Source: Rubrivivax sp. (GTDB lineage Bacteria; Pseudomonadota; Gammaproteobacteria; Burkholderiales; Burkholderiaceae_C). Taken from it: 64,000 bases of DNA. Under the pieces are notes generated by a model, which worked only from the letters and a program-made list of their open reading frames with translations, had not been told where the DNA came from and did not search any database. The stretch lies in assembly GCA_019635315.1 (NCBI GenBank), contig JAHBZT010000005.1, forward strand, positions 248,001-312,000, written 5' to 3'. The translations under genes and the position numbers were made by a program. This document shows positions 8,464 to 16,688 of this stretch, piece after piece; position 1 is the stretch's first letter; every line of letters begins with the position of its first letter.

Positions 8464-9242
8464 TGGCGCCAGGCCGCCGCGCCGCGACTGCGGCGCTGGC
8501 GGTCCTGGCCGCGGCGGCCACCGGCGGGGTCGGCGGCTGCGCCACCGCCGCGCGGCCCGAGTTTCCGGTGCCCATGGACCGCCTGCAGTTCTGGGGCGAC
8601 TGTCCGTCCCTGGCCGACACGCTGCTGGTGCTGCTGCCCGGCGCGCACATGGCGCCGCGCGAGTTGCAGGAGCAGGGTTTTGCCGCCGCGCTGGCGCAGC
8701 GCGGCCTGGCGTGCGACCTCGTCATCGTCGACAGCCATCTCGGCCACCTCGTCGACCGCAGCGTGCTGCGCCGCCTGCACGCCGAGGTCGTGCAGCCGGC
8801 GCGCGAGCGCGGCTACCGCCGCCTCTGGCTGGCCGGCATCTCGCTCGGCGGCTTCCTGTCGCTGGGCTATGCGGCGCGCCATCCGGGCGCGGTCGACGGC
8901 GTCTTCACGATCGCGCCCTATCTCGGCCGGCGGCCGCTGCTGCAGGACATCGCGGCGGCCGGCAGTGCCGGCGCCTGGGCCGCCGCGGCGCGGCCGCGCG
9001 AGGCCGACGATCTCGAGTACGACCTGTGGACCTGGCTCGCGCGCCCAGCCGCCGCGCGGCCGCCGGTCTGGCTGGGCTACGGCAGCGAGGACCGCCTGGC
9101 CGAGGGCCACCGCCTGCTCGCGCGCGAGCTGCCGCCCGCGCAGGTCAGCGCGGTGCCCGGCGGCCACGACTGGCCCCCCTGGCGGCGGCTGTGGAGCGAA
9201 TGGCTGGACCGCGGCCTGCTGCCCGCGCGCTGCCCGGCCTGA
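8463..9242 (+). CDS. Alpha/beta hydrolase with lipoprotein signal
   Basis: A 259-residue protein. A lipobox-like GVGGC (Cys26) follows an Ala-rich hydrophobic stretch. The nucleophile elbow is GISLGG (Ser127); the acid is probably in YGSEDRL and the histidine in PGGHDWPPW, giving a full Ser-Asp-His triad. The substrate is unknown. Thioesterases and hydrolases are common in polyketide-like clusters, so release or turnover of an acyl chain in the periplasm is possible. ATG 8463 overlaps the upstream stop and the gene ends 7 bases before ketosynthase 2. Confidence 0.72.
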   Translation: MAPGRRAATAALAVLAAAATGGVGGCATAARPEFPVPMDRLQFWGDCPSLADTLLVLLPGAHMAPRELQEQGFAAALAQRGLACDLVIVDSHLGHLVDRSVLRRLHAEVVQPARERGYRRLWLAGISLGGFLSLGYAARHPGAVDGVFTIAPYLGRRPLLQDIAAAGSAGAWAAAARPREADDLEYDLWTWLARPAAARPPVWLGYGSEDRLAEGHRLLARELPPAQVSAVPGGHDWPPWRRLWSEWLDRGLLPARCPA

Positions 9243-9248
9243 ACCCTC

Positions 9249-10481
9249 GTGAAGCGGCCTGCGGTCATCGCGCCCGTCACGCTGCGCGCCTGCGCGCTGG
9301 TCAGCGCGGCCGGCCATGGGCTGGAGGCGCTGGCGCAGGCGCTGCGCACCAGCCGCGGCGCGCTGCGGCCGAACGACCTGAGCTTCGGCGACGCGCCGGC
9401 GCTGGCGGGCTGGATCGGCACCGTGCCGGGCGCCGACGGCGTGGCGCTGCCCGCGGCGCTGGCGCTGCCCGCCGGCCCCTGGCCCGGCCGCGCGGTCGCG
9501 CTGGCCTGGCTGGGGCTGCAGGCCGACGGCTTCGCCGGCGCGTTGCAGGACGCGATCGCGCGCCACGGCGCCCACCGCGTCGGCCTCGTGCTGGGCACGT
9601 CCGCGTCGACGATCGCGGTCAGCGAAGCGGCCTACCGCGCACCGGCCGCCGACGGGGGCTTCCCGCCGCCGCTGCGCGAGCCGCGTTTCAACACCCTGCA
9701 CGCACTGGCCGACTTCGTGCAGGTCGCCACCGGGTTGCAGGGCCCCTGCCTGACGGTCTCCACCGCCTGCTCGTCCAGCGCCAAGGCCTTCGCGACCGGC
9801 GAGCGCTGGCTGCGCCTGGGCCTGGCCGACGCGGTGGTGGTCGGCGGCGTCGACGCGCTCGGCGCCAGCCTGCTGCACGGCTTCCACGCGCTGGGCCTGG
9901 TCTCGCCCGAACCCTGCCGGCCCTTCGACGCCGCGCGCCGCGGCGTCAGCCTCGGCGAGGCCGCCGGCTACGCGCTGCTCGAACGCGGGCGCGGCGAGGT
10001 CGAGCTGCTCGGCTGGGGCGAGTCCAACGACGCGCACCACATGTCCAGCCCGCACCCGCAGGGGCTGGGCGCCGAACAGGCGCTGGCCGACGCGCTGGCG
10101 CGCGCCGGCCTCGCGGCCGACGCCGTCGACCATGTCAACCTGCACGGCACCGCCAGCGCGCGCAACGACGAGGTCGAGGCGGCGCTGGTCGCGCGCGCCT
10201 ACCCGGCGCGCACCCGCTGCAGCGCGACCAAGGGCTTGACCGGGCACACGATGGGCGCGGCCGGCATCGTCGAGGCGCTGGCCTGCGTGGTCGCGCTGCG
10301 CGAGGGCTTCGTGCCCGGCAGCGCCGGCACGGCGGCGGCAGACCCGGCGCTGGGCGAGGCCTTCGGCGAGCGGCTGCAGCTTGCGCCGGCGGCGGCCGAC
10401 CCGCGCATTGCGGTGAGCCATTCGTTCGGCTTCGGCGGCAACAACGCGGTGCTGGTCTTCGGACGGGGAGATCGGGTGTGA
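9249..10481 (+). CDS. Beta-ketoacyl-ACP synthase 2 (FabF-like, aryl polyene type)
   Basis: A 410-residue ketosynthase starting at GTG 9249. The triad is intact: Cys174 in STACSSSAK, His299 in NLHGTASARND, His333 in GLTGHTMGAAG. It is a paralogue of the 2883-4094 product, with the same motif spacing but a different second motif (TASARND instead of TGTPGND). Its stop overlaps the start of a second chain-length factor as GTGA. The two KS/CLF pairs could act at different chain lengths or on different starters; this is inference. Confidence 0.88.
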   Translation: MKRPAVIAPVTLRACALVSAAGHGLEALAQALRTSRGALRPNDLSFGDAPALAGWIGTVPGADGVALPAALALPAGPWPGRAVALAWLGLQADGFAGALQDAIARHGAHRVGLVLGTSASTIAVSEAAYRAPAADGGFPPPLREPRFNTLHALADFVQVATGLQGPCLTVSTACSSSAKAFATGERWLRLGLADAVVVGGVDALGASLLHGFHALGLVSPEPCRPFDAARRGVSLGEAAGYALLERGRGEVELLGWGESNDAHHMSSPHPQGLGAEQALADALARAGLAADAVDHVNLHGTASARNDEVEAALVARAYPARTRCSATKGLTGHTMGAAGIVEALACVVALREGFVPGSAGTAAADPALGEAFGERLQLAPAAADPRIAVSHSFGFGGNNAVLVFGRGDRV

Positions 10482-11302
10482 GCGCCCTGGGTCCGCTGTA
10501 TGTCGACGGCGTCGCGCTGTGGGCGCCGTCGCTGCCCGGCTGGGACGTCGCGGCGCCCGCGCTGCGCGGCCAGGCGGCTGCCGCGCCGGCGACAACGGCG
10601 CCGCAACGCCCTGCGCCGGCGCTGCTGGCCGCCAACGAACGCCGCCGCGCGCCGGACGGCGTGCTGCTGGCGCTGGAGGTCGCCGCCGCGGCGGTGGCCG
10701 ACGCCGGCGCCGACGCCGCGACGCTGCCCAGCGTCTTCGCGTCGGCGCATGGCGAGCTGGCCGTGACCGACGCGATGTGCCGCACGCTGGCCGACCACCC
10801 GCTGCTGCTGTCGCCGACGCGTTTTCACCACTCGGTGCACAACGCGGCCTCGGGCTACTGGGCGATCGCCGCCGGCTGCCACGCTGCCAGCACCGCGCTG
10901 GCCGCCGGGCCGTACAGCGTGGCGCAGGGGCTGCTGGAAGCCGCCGCCGTCGCGCTGGCCGATGACGCCCCGGTGCTCTGGGTCGCCGGCGACAGCGAGG
11001 CCTGCGGTCCGCTGGCCAGCGTCAACGCCAGCCGCGGGCTGCTCGCCGCGGCGCTGGTGCTGTCGCCGCGCCCCGGGCCGCGCTCGTGCTGGGCGCTGGC
11101 GCTCGCGCTGGTGCCGGACCCTGCCCCGCCGACGGCGGCCGCCAGCCCGGCGGCACGGGCGCTGCAGGCCAATGCCAGCGCGCCGCTGCTGCCGCTGTTC
11201 GAGGCGCTGGCCGGCGCCGGGCGGGCCGACCTGCAACTGGCCGCCGGGCCGCAGCTCGGCCTGGCGCTGTCGCTTCGACCCCACGTGCCGGCACGGGCTT
11301 AG
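10478..11302 (+). CDS. Beta-ketoacyl synthase chain-length factor 2
   Basis: A 274-residue Ketoacyl-synt_2-type protein, probably started at GTG 10478, which overlaps the upstream stop. The family signature is SPTRFHHSVHNAASGYWAIA (about residues 112-131), and no active-site cysteine motif is present. It is the partner of ketosynthase 2 and the paralogue of the 4091-4879 product. The two copies differ outside the signature, so the duplication is old or the pairs were brought together separately. Confidence 0.83.
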   Translation: MSALGPLYVDGVALWAPSLPGWDVAAPALRGQAAAAPATTAPQRPAPALLAANERRRAPDGVLLALEVAAAAVADAGADAATLPSVFASAHGELAVTDAMCRTLADHPLLLSPTRFHHSVHNAASGYWAIAAGCHAASTALAAGPYSVAQGLLEAAAVALADDAPVLWVAGDSEACGPLASVNASRGLLAAALVLSPRPGPRSCWALALALVPDPAPPTAAASPAARALQANASAPLLPLFEALAGAGRADLQLAAGPQLGLALSLRPHVPARA

Positions 11303-11350
11303 GCGGCTGCGGCATCATGCCGGGCTGCGCTGCACATTCACCAGGCGCCA

Positions 11351-13033
11351 ATGCAGGACCTGACGCCGATGACCGACCCCGCCGCCCTCGCACGCCACGA
11401 CGTGATCATCCTCGGCGGCGGCCTCGCCGGGCTGACGCTGGCGCTGCAGCTGAAGCAGCGCTTCGACGACATCGACGTGCTGGTGCTGGAGCGCCGCGCG
11501 CACCCGGTGCCCGAGGCCTGCCACAAGGTCGGCGAGAGCAGCGTCGAGATCGGCGCGCACTATTTCCAGCACGTGCTCGGGCTGGAGCCGCACCTGAAGT
11601 CCGCGCAGCTGAAGAAATTCGGCTTCCGCTTCTTCTTCAGCGAGGGCCGGCGCGACCTCGAGAACGTCACCGAGCTCGGCGCCAGCCGCCCGCTGCCGGT
11701 GCCGAGCTGGCAGATCGACCGCGGCATCTTCGAGAACTTCCTCGGCCAGGAAGTGCAGCGGCGCGGCATCCGCTTCGTCGACCAGGCGCTGATCCGCGGG
11801 CTGGACCTCTCGGACGCGGGGCAGCCGCACCGCGTCGTCTGGCAGCGTGCGGGCGGGGCGTTGCACGAGGCGCAGGCGGCCTGGGTCGTCGACGCCAGCG
11901 GCCGCGCCGGGCTGATCAAGCGCAAGCTCGGCCTGGAACTGGAGAGCCCGCATGGCGCGCATGCGGTGTGGTTCCGCATCGCCGACCGCATCACGCTGGA
12001 CGACTGGTCGGCCGACCCGGCCTGGCGCGCGCGCTGCGTCACGCCCACGCGCTGGCTGTCGACCAACCACCTGGTCGGCGAGGGCTACTGGGTTTGGCTG
12101 ATCCCGCTGGCCAGCGGCTCGCATTCCGTGGGCATCGTCGCCGACCCGCGCGTGCACCCGCTCGAGCGCATGTACACCTTCGAGCGCGCGCTGGACTGGC
12201 TGGCCGAGTTCCAGCCGCTGCTCGCCGACGACCTCCAGGCCAAGCGCGACAAGCTGCAGGACTTCGCCTTCTTCCGCCGCTTCGCCTTCGACTGCCGCCA
12301 GGTCTTTTCGGCGCAGCGCTGGGCGCTGGCCGGCGAGGCCGGGCGCTTCCTGGACCCGTTCTATTCGCCGGGCAGCGACTTCATCGCCATCGGCAACACC
12401 TACATCACCGAGCTGATCGCGCGCGACCGCGCCGGGCTGCCGCTGGGCGCGCACACCAAGGTCTACGAGCAGATCTTCCGCAGCTTCTACGACAGCACGC
12501 TGGCCCTCTACACCGACCAGTACCGCATCTTCGGCGACCCCGAGGTGCTGCCGGTGAAGGTGGTCTGGGACTACACGTACTACTGGAGCGTGCTGGCGCA
12601 GCTGTTCTTCCAGCAGCGGCTCACCGACCTGTCGGCGCTGTCGCACCTGCGCGACGAGCTGGCGGCCTGCCAGAAGCTCAACGTCGCGGTGCAGGACTTC
12701 CTGCGCGCCTGGTCGCGCGCGAGCCGCAAGCGCAATGCGCCGGTGATGCTGGACCAGGCCTCGGTGCCCTGGTTCGTCGAGCTCAACCGCAGCCTGCAGG
12801 ACCACCTGGACGACGCCGCGTTCCGCGCCCGGCTGCGCGAGGCGGCGGCCCGGCTGCGCGCGCTGGCGGCCGAGATGCTGCAGCGGGCGCGGGCCGAGCA
12901 CCCCGGCCTGCAGGGCGCGGAGACCCAGGCGCTGGCGGCGCTGCTCGGCGACGCACAGCCGGCAGCCGACGGTCCGCTGCTGTTCCCGGCGCCGGTGGAG
13001 CCCAGCGTGCAGCCGGAGCTGCTGCCGGCCTGA
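11351..13033 (+). CDS. FAD-dependent oxidoreductase, flavin-dependent halogenase-like (1)
   Basis: A 560-residue flavoprotein. The FAD-binding motif is ILGGGLAGLTLALQL (about residues 20-34), KVGESS follows at about 58-63, and W247-V-W249-L-I-P252 fits the WxWxIP signature of flavin-dependent halogenases. FYSPGSDFIAIGNT (about 338-351) is the second FAD contact. Such proteins in xanthomonadin and flexirubin clusters may halogenate or hydroxylate the aryl head; which of these happens cannot be read here. A second ATG lies at 11369. It follows chain-length factor 2 by 48 bases. A second, different member lies at 16648-18039. Confidence 0.78.
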   Translation: MQDLTPMTDPAALARHDVIILGGGLAGLTLALQLKQRFDDIDVLVLERRAHPVPEACHKVGESSVEIGAHYFQHVLGLEPHLKSAQLKKFGFRFFFSEGRRDLENVTELGASRPLPVPSWQIDRGIFENFLGQEVQRRGIRFVDQALIRGLDLSDAGQPHRVVWQRAGGALHEAQAAWVVDASGRAGLIKRKLGLELESPHGAHAVWFRIADRITLDDWSADPAWRARCVTPTRWLSTNHLVGEGYWVWLIPLASGSHSVGIVADPRVHPLERMYTFERALDWLAEFQPLLADDLQAKRDKLQDFAFFRRFAFDCRQVFSAQRWALAGEAGRFLDPFYSPGSDFIAIGNTYITELIARDRAGLPLGAHTKVYEQIFRSFYDSTLALYTDQYRIFGDPEVLPVKVVWDYTYYWSVLAQLFFQQRLTDLSALSHLRDELAACQKLNVAVQDFLRAWSRASRKRNAPVMLDQASVPWFVELNRSLQDHLDDAAFRARLREAAARLRALAAEMLQRARAEHPGLQGAETQALAALLGDAQPAADGPLLFPAPVEPSVQPELLPA

Positions 13034-13231
13034 GCGCCGTCCCGGGGCCGGCCCCTGCGCCGGCCGACGTGGCTGGAAAACCACGCCAGCGGCTGCCGCC
13101 GTCAATCCGTCACGGGCGGATTCGACGGTCCACCCGGATCGCGGGGGCCGCGGGGGGCTGTGTAACCGCGGTCGAGCTTCTATGCTCGCGCGCACAGTCC
13201 TGCTCGCGCCCTGCTCGGCGCCCCGAAGACG

Positions 13232-14155
13232 ATGAACGCCGCTGCCGCCCCCCTCTTCCGACGCCTGCGCACCACCGCCGCCGGCCTGGCCGTGGCAGTC
13301 GCCGCGCTGGCCCAGGCGCCGGCGCAGGCCGCACTGTCCTTCACGCTGGAGGTCGTGGACCCGAACGGCGCCGCCGCCAGCTTCAAGGACCAGATCCACA
13401 GCCATGTCGCCGCGGCGCTGTTCCACTGGGGCCAGCACATCGACGCCAGCGCGACGGTCGCCGTGCAGTTCCACGTCACCGACGCCGTGCCGCGTGCCGC
13501 GGCGGCTTCGGCCACCTCGGCCTGGGTCGGCTTCGACGGCAGCCACCATGTCTACGACCAGGGCCTGTCGCACAAGCTGCGCACCGGCGTCGACGCCAAC
13601 GGCGCCGCGCCGGACGTGCTGATGTATTTCAGCCCCACCTACATGAGCACCGAGCTGTGGTTCGACAGCGACCCCTTCGCGCGCAGCGCGCCGGTGGCCG
13701 CCGGCCGCACCGATGCGGTGTCGATCTTCATCCACGAATTCGGCCACGCGCTGGGCTACAACGGCTGGGGCGACCTCACCACCGGCGCGCTGCCGGCCGG
13801 CTATGCCTCGACCTGGGACACGCTCACGCGCTGGGACGGCCAGACGCTGTGGTTCACCGGCGCGAATGCGATGCAGGTCTACGGCGGCGCGGTGCCGCTG
13901 ACGGCGGGCAACAACTTCCACGTCGGCAACCTGTACGGCGCCGGCAGCGACCTGCTGACGGACATCATGAACGGCGTCGTGATGGAGCGCGGCACGCGCT
14001 ACCACATCAGCGCGCTCAACGTCGCGATGCTGACCGACCTCGGCCTGCCGATGGTCGCCGTGGTGCCCGAGCCGGCGCAGTGGGCGCTGCTGGGCAGCGG
14101 CCTGCTGATGCTGGGCTGGCTGCAGCGCCGCCGGCGCGAGTTGCCGCTGCGCTGA
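13232..14155 (+). CDS. PEP-CTERM sorted zinc metalloprotease (NF038122-like)
   Basis: A 307-residue secreted protein. A Sec signal peptide (about 1-35, ending APAQA) is followed by a protease domain with HEFGHALGYNG (H168-E169-x2-H172), a metzincin-like zinc site. The C-terminus has VPEP, a hydrophobic helix and RRRRE, the PEP-CTERM sorting signal handled by exosortase. It is thus exported and later processed at the cell surface. Its link with the pigment genes around it is unclear; it may be a passenger. Start ATG 13232 gives the complete signal peptide. It has 198 non-coding bases upstream. Confidence 0.8.
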   Translation: MNAAAAPLFRRLRTTAAGLAVAVAALAQAPAQAALSFTLEVVDPNGAAASFKDQIHSHVAAALFHWGQHIDASATVAVQFHVTDAVPRAAAASATSAWVGFDGSHHVYDQGLSHKLRTGVDANGAAPDVLMYFSPTYMSTELWFDSDPFARSAPVAAGRTDAVSIFIHEFGHALGYNGWGDLTTGALPAGYASTWDTLTRWDGQTLWFTGANAMQVYGGAVPLTAGNNFHVGNLYGAGSDLLTDIMNGVVMERGTRYHISALNVAMLTDLGLPMVAVVPEPAQWALLGSGLLMLGWLQRRRRELPLR

Positions 14156-14225
14156 CGGCCGACGGCCGGCCGCGGGCGCGCGCCCGGGCCGCTGCCGGGT
14201 TCGGGCGCCGCGGCGGGCAGGCCGC

Positions 14226-15008
14226 TCAGGGCTGGAAGGGCGGCCGACGCGTCGCCTTGCGCCACAGCAGCATCGGCAGGCGCAGCACGAAGCCGATCAT
14301 CAGCCGCGTGTGCATCCAGCTCAGCAGCGCGTTGTCGCGTCCGTAGCGGAAGTGCGAGACGCCGCCTTCGGCCGCGCTGAGGTATTTCACCGGCGCGTCC
14401 AGGTTGAGCGGCTTCACCCCGCGCCAGGCCAGGCGCACGACGGCCTCGGTGTCGAAGTCGAAGCGGCGCATCCAGCGCTGGCCGCGCATCACCTGCACGA
14501 GCGGCGCCACCGGGTAGACGCGAAAGCCGTACAGCGAGTCGGCGACGCCGGCGCCCAGCGTCTCCAGGTTGGTCCACCAGTTGGACACGCGGCGGCCGCG
14601 CACGCGAAGCAGCGGCGCGCTGGCGTCGAAGACCGGCCGGCCGAGCACCATCGCCTCTGGCCGCGCCGCCGAGGCCTGCATGAAGGCCGGGATCAGCGCC
14701 GCCGGGTGCTGGCCGTCGGCGTCCATCGTCAGCGCGTGCGTGAAGCCGGCCGCCGCCTGCTCCAGGCCGTGCAGCACGGCCGCGCCCTTGCCGCGGTTGA
14801 CCGGCAGCACGAAGACGCGCAGCCCGGGGTCCTGCGCGGCCATCGCCTGCAGGCCCTCGGCAGTGCCGTCGCGGCTGCCGTCGACGACCACCCACACCGG
14901 GGTCCAGGCCGCGCGCGCCGCGGCCACCGTCTCGTAGACCTTGGTGCCGGTGTCGTAGCTGGGGATCAGGACCAGGTGCGTGACCGACGGCGCGGGCGGC
15001 GGCGGCAT
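14226..15008 (-). CDS. Family 2 glycosyltransferase of the pigment cluster
   Basis: A 260-residue GT-A enzyme. Seen: IPSYDTG near the N-terminus, VVVDGSRDGT, NRGKGAAVLHG, and the metal/nucleotide motif DADGQH (about residues 96-101). There is no membrane helix, as in short dolichyl-phosphate-type GT2 enzymes. In aryl polyene clusters a glycosyltransferase and an acyltransferase attach the polyene to a lipid-linked sugar; this protein and the adjacent PlsC-like enzyme fit that pair. Its ATG shares one base with the upstream stop (TGATG read on the minus strand). It is the last gene of a four-gene overlapping unit. Confidence 0.83.
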   Translation of the reverse strand: MPPPPAPSVTHLVLIPSYDTGTKVYETVAAARAAWTPVWVVVDGSRDGTAEGLQAMAAQDPGLRVFVLPVNRGKGAAVLHGLEQAAAGFTHALTMDADGQHPAALIPAFMQASAARPEAMVLGRPVFDASAPLLRVRGRRVSNWWTNLETLGAGVADSLYGFRVYPVAPLVQVMRGQRWMRRFDFDTEAVVRLAWRGVKPLNLDAPVKYLSAAEGGVSHFRYGRDNALLSWMHTRLMIGFVLRLPMLLWRKATRRPPFQP

Positions 15009-15835
15009 CAGCGCGCCACCCCGGGGTCGGCCGCGGCGCGCGCCGCCGGCGGCGGGCGCACGCCGGCCGCCAGGTGCGCCTCGACCTCGCCGAGCAGGCG
15101 CAGGTGGTCGTCGGTCGGCTCGAAGCGCCGGCCCAGCCGCACCGAGAAGACGATGGGCAGCGGCGGCAGCCGCCACAGCGGCCAGCCCTTGGACAGGTAG
15201 GGCGAGTCGGTGTCGATGAAGACCACCTGCACCGGCGCCTGCGCGCGCTGCGCGATCAGCGCGAAGCTGGCGTGCAGCGGGTTGAGCGGCGCGCGTGTCG
15301 TGCGCGTGCCCTCGGGGAACAGCACCAGCTGCCCGCCCTGGCGCAGGTCGTCGACCGCGAGCCGGATCATGCCGCGCGCCGAGTCGTTGCGGATGTAGCG
15401 TGCCAGCCGCGCGCCCGGGCCGAGGAAGGGGTTGCGGCGCAGGCTGGCCTTCATCACGCAGGCGCTCTTCGGCAGCCGCGCCACCAGCATCAGCGCGTCG
15501 AGCAGGCTGGGGTGGTTGGCGACGATCACCAGCCCCGGCTCGTCGCGCAGCGCGTCCAGCGCCTGGGCATGCAGGCGCAGCATGCCGCTGGCCTGCGCGA
15601 CGCGCCAGAAGAAGGCATAGCCGCGCGAGATCATCAGCCGGCCGACGCGGCGCCCGGCGGCACGCGGCAGCAGCGGGTGCAGCAGCAGCGCGGCCAGGTT
15701 CCAGCCCAGCGACAGCAGGCCCAGGAACAGCAGCAGCGACTGCAGCATCAGCCACGCCAGCGGCCGCAGCGCCAGGCGCCGTGCGGGGCTGCCGCGTCCC
15801 GGGGAACGCTCAGGGTTGCTCGGCAACACGTGCAT
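15008..15835 (-). CDS. PlsC-like lysophospholipid acyltransferase
   Basis: A 275-residue membrane acyltransferase. The catalytic HX4D motif is NHPSLLD (His108, Asp113) and the acceptor site FPEGTRT is at 173-179. A long hydrophobic segment at about 25-58 anchors it in the inner membrane. Members transfer acyl groups from ACP or CoA to a glycerol or sugar hydroxyl; in this context the acyl group may be the aryl polyene chain. The start overlaps the end of the MipA-like gene by 26 bases and the stop overlaps the glycosyltransferase start. Confidence 0.83.
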   Translation of the reverse strand: MHVLPSNPERSPGRGSPARRLALRPLAWLMLQSLLLFLGLLSLGWNLAALLLHPLLPRAAGRRVGRLMISRGYAFFWRVAQASGMLRLHAQALDALRDEPGLVIVANHPSLLDALMLVARLPKSACVMKASLRRNPFLGPGARLARYIRNDSARGMIRLAVDDLRQGGQLVLFPEGTRTTRAPLNPLHASFALIAQRAQAPVQVVFIDTDSPYLSKGWPLWRLPPLPIVFSVRLGRRFEPTDDHLRLLGEVEAHLAAGVRPPPAARAAADPGVAR

Positions 15836-16688
15836 CGGACACCTTGAAGATCCAGCTCAGCGCGAGACCGGCGCTCAGGTGCTGGCGGCGGCGCACCAGC
15901 GGGCTGTCGTCGAAGCGGGCACCGGCCAGCGAGTCGGCGCGCACGAAGGCGCCCAGCCAGAGGTCGCCGAAGCGCCGCGACAGCGCGCCGGTGACGCGCC
16001 AGCCGGCCATGCCGCCACGCGCGCGGTAGGCCGGGCGCGCGGCGGTGGCGTATTCGGGCGCGACGTCGTAGAAGTAGGCGTGGTAGGCCCGGCTGCCGAA
16101 GAGCGGTCCCGCGAGCAGGCCGAGGTTCCAGCCGTTGCGCTGCAGGTCCAGGTTGAGGTTGGGCGCGGCGGCCCAGCCGATGCTGCGCGCGTCGGAACCC
16201 AGCGTGAAGACCGCGGTCACCGGCAGCCGCAGGTCCAGTTTCCAGCCCGCGCCGCGCGCCAGCGTGAGGTTCAGGTTGGGCCCGAACTCGACCGTCGGCG
16301 CGAGGTCGGGCATGCCGCTGCGCGCGCGGTTGTCGCGGCTCTTCGCCGGCGCGCTGGCGCCGGCGCTGAGGTCGAAGTCCAGCCGGTCACTGTCCAGCAG
16401 CACGGCGCGCGCGCCGTCGCGGTCGGCGCGCAGGATGTCGCCGCGGTAGACCGCATAGGGCACCGGCAGCAGCCACTGCTGCGACTGGTCGCTGCCGCGG
16501 TAGTGCGGCAGACTCAGCGCGCCCGCGCCCAGGCCCAGCTCCCACAGCGGCAGGCCGGCAGCCGGGGCCGACGCGCGCTGCGCCAGCGCCGGCGCCGCGG
16601 CCAGCCCGAACGCCAGCAGCAGGCCGAGCGCGACCGCCGGCGCGCGTTCAGCGCGCCTGCGGCTGGACATTCTCGCCCTCGAGCGCAC
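15810..16688 (-). CDS. MipA/OmpV family outer membrane protein
   Basis: A 292-residue protein with a signal peptide (hydrophobic 18-35, ending ALAQ). The mature part begins with GLGAGALSLPHYRGSDQ and PVPYAVYRGD, both hallmarks of MipA/OmpV proteins, and shows alternating beta-strand character to a final aromatic strand (LALSWIFKV). These are outer-membrane barrels of poorly known function; MipA was described as a scaffold protein for murein enzymes. Starts at 16688 or 16670 both overlap the upstream gene. Placement between pigment genes suggests a part in placing or moving the pigment in the outer membrane; this is inferred. Confidence 0.82.
   Translation of the reverse strand: MRSRARMSSRRRAERAPAVALGLLLAFGLAAAPALAQRASAPAAGLPLWELGLGAGALSLPHYRGSDQSQQWLLPVPYAVYRGDILRADRDGARAVLLDSDRLDFDLSAGASAPAKSRDNRARSGMPDLAPTVEFGPNLNLTLARGAGWKLDLRLPVTAVFTLGSDARSIGWAAAPNLNLDLQRNGWNLGLLAGPLFGSRAYHAYFYDVAPEYATAARPAYRARGGMAGWRVTGALSRRFGDLWLGAFVRADSLAGARFDDSPLVRRRQHLSAGLALSWIFKVSDARVAEQP

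Noticed and set aside
11315-14005. An 896-codon minus-strand open frame opposite the halogenase-like and metalloprotease genes
   Set aside because: Composition typical of a shadow frame, and both plus-strand genes have complete catalytic motifs and signals.
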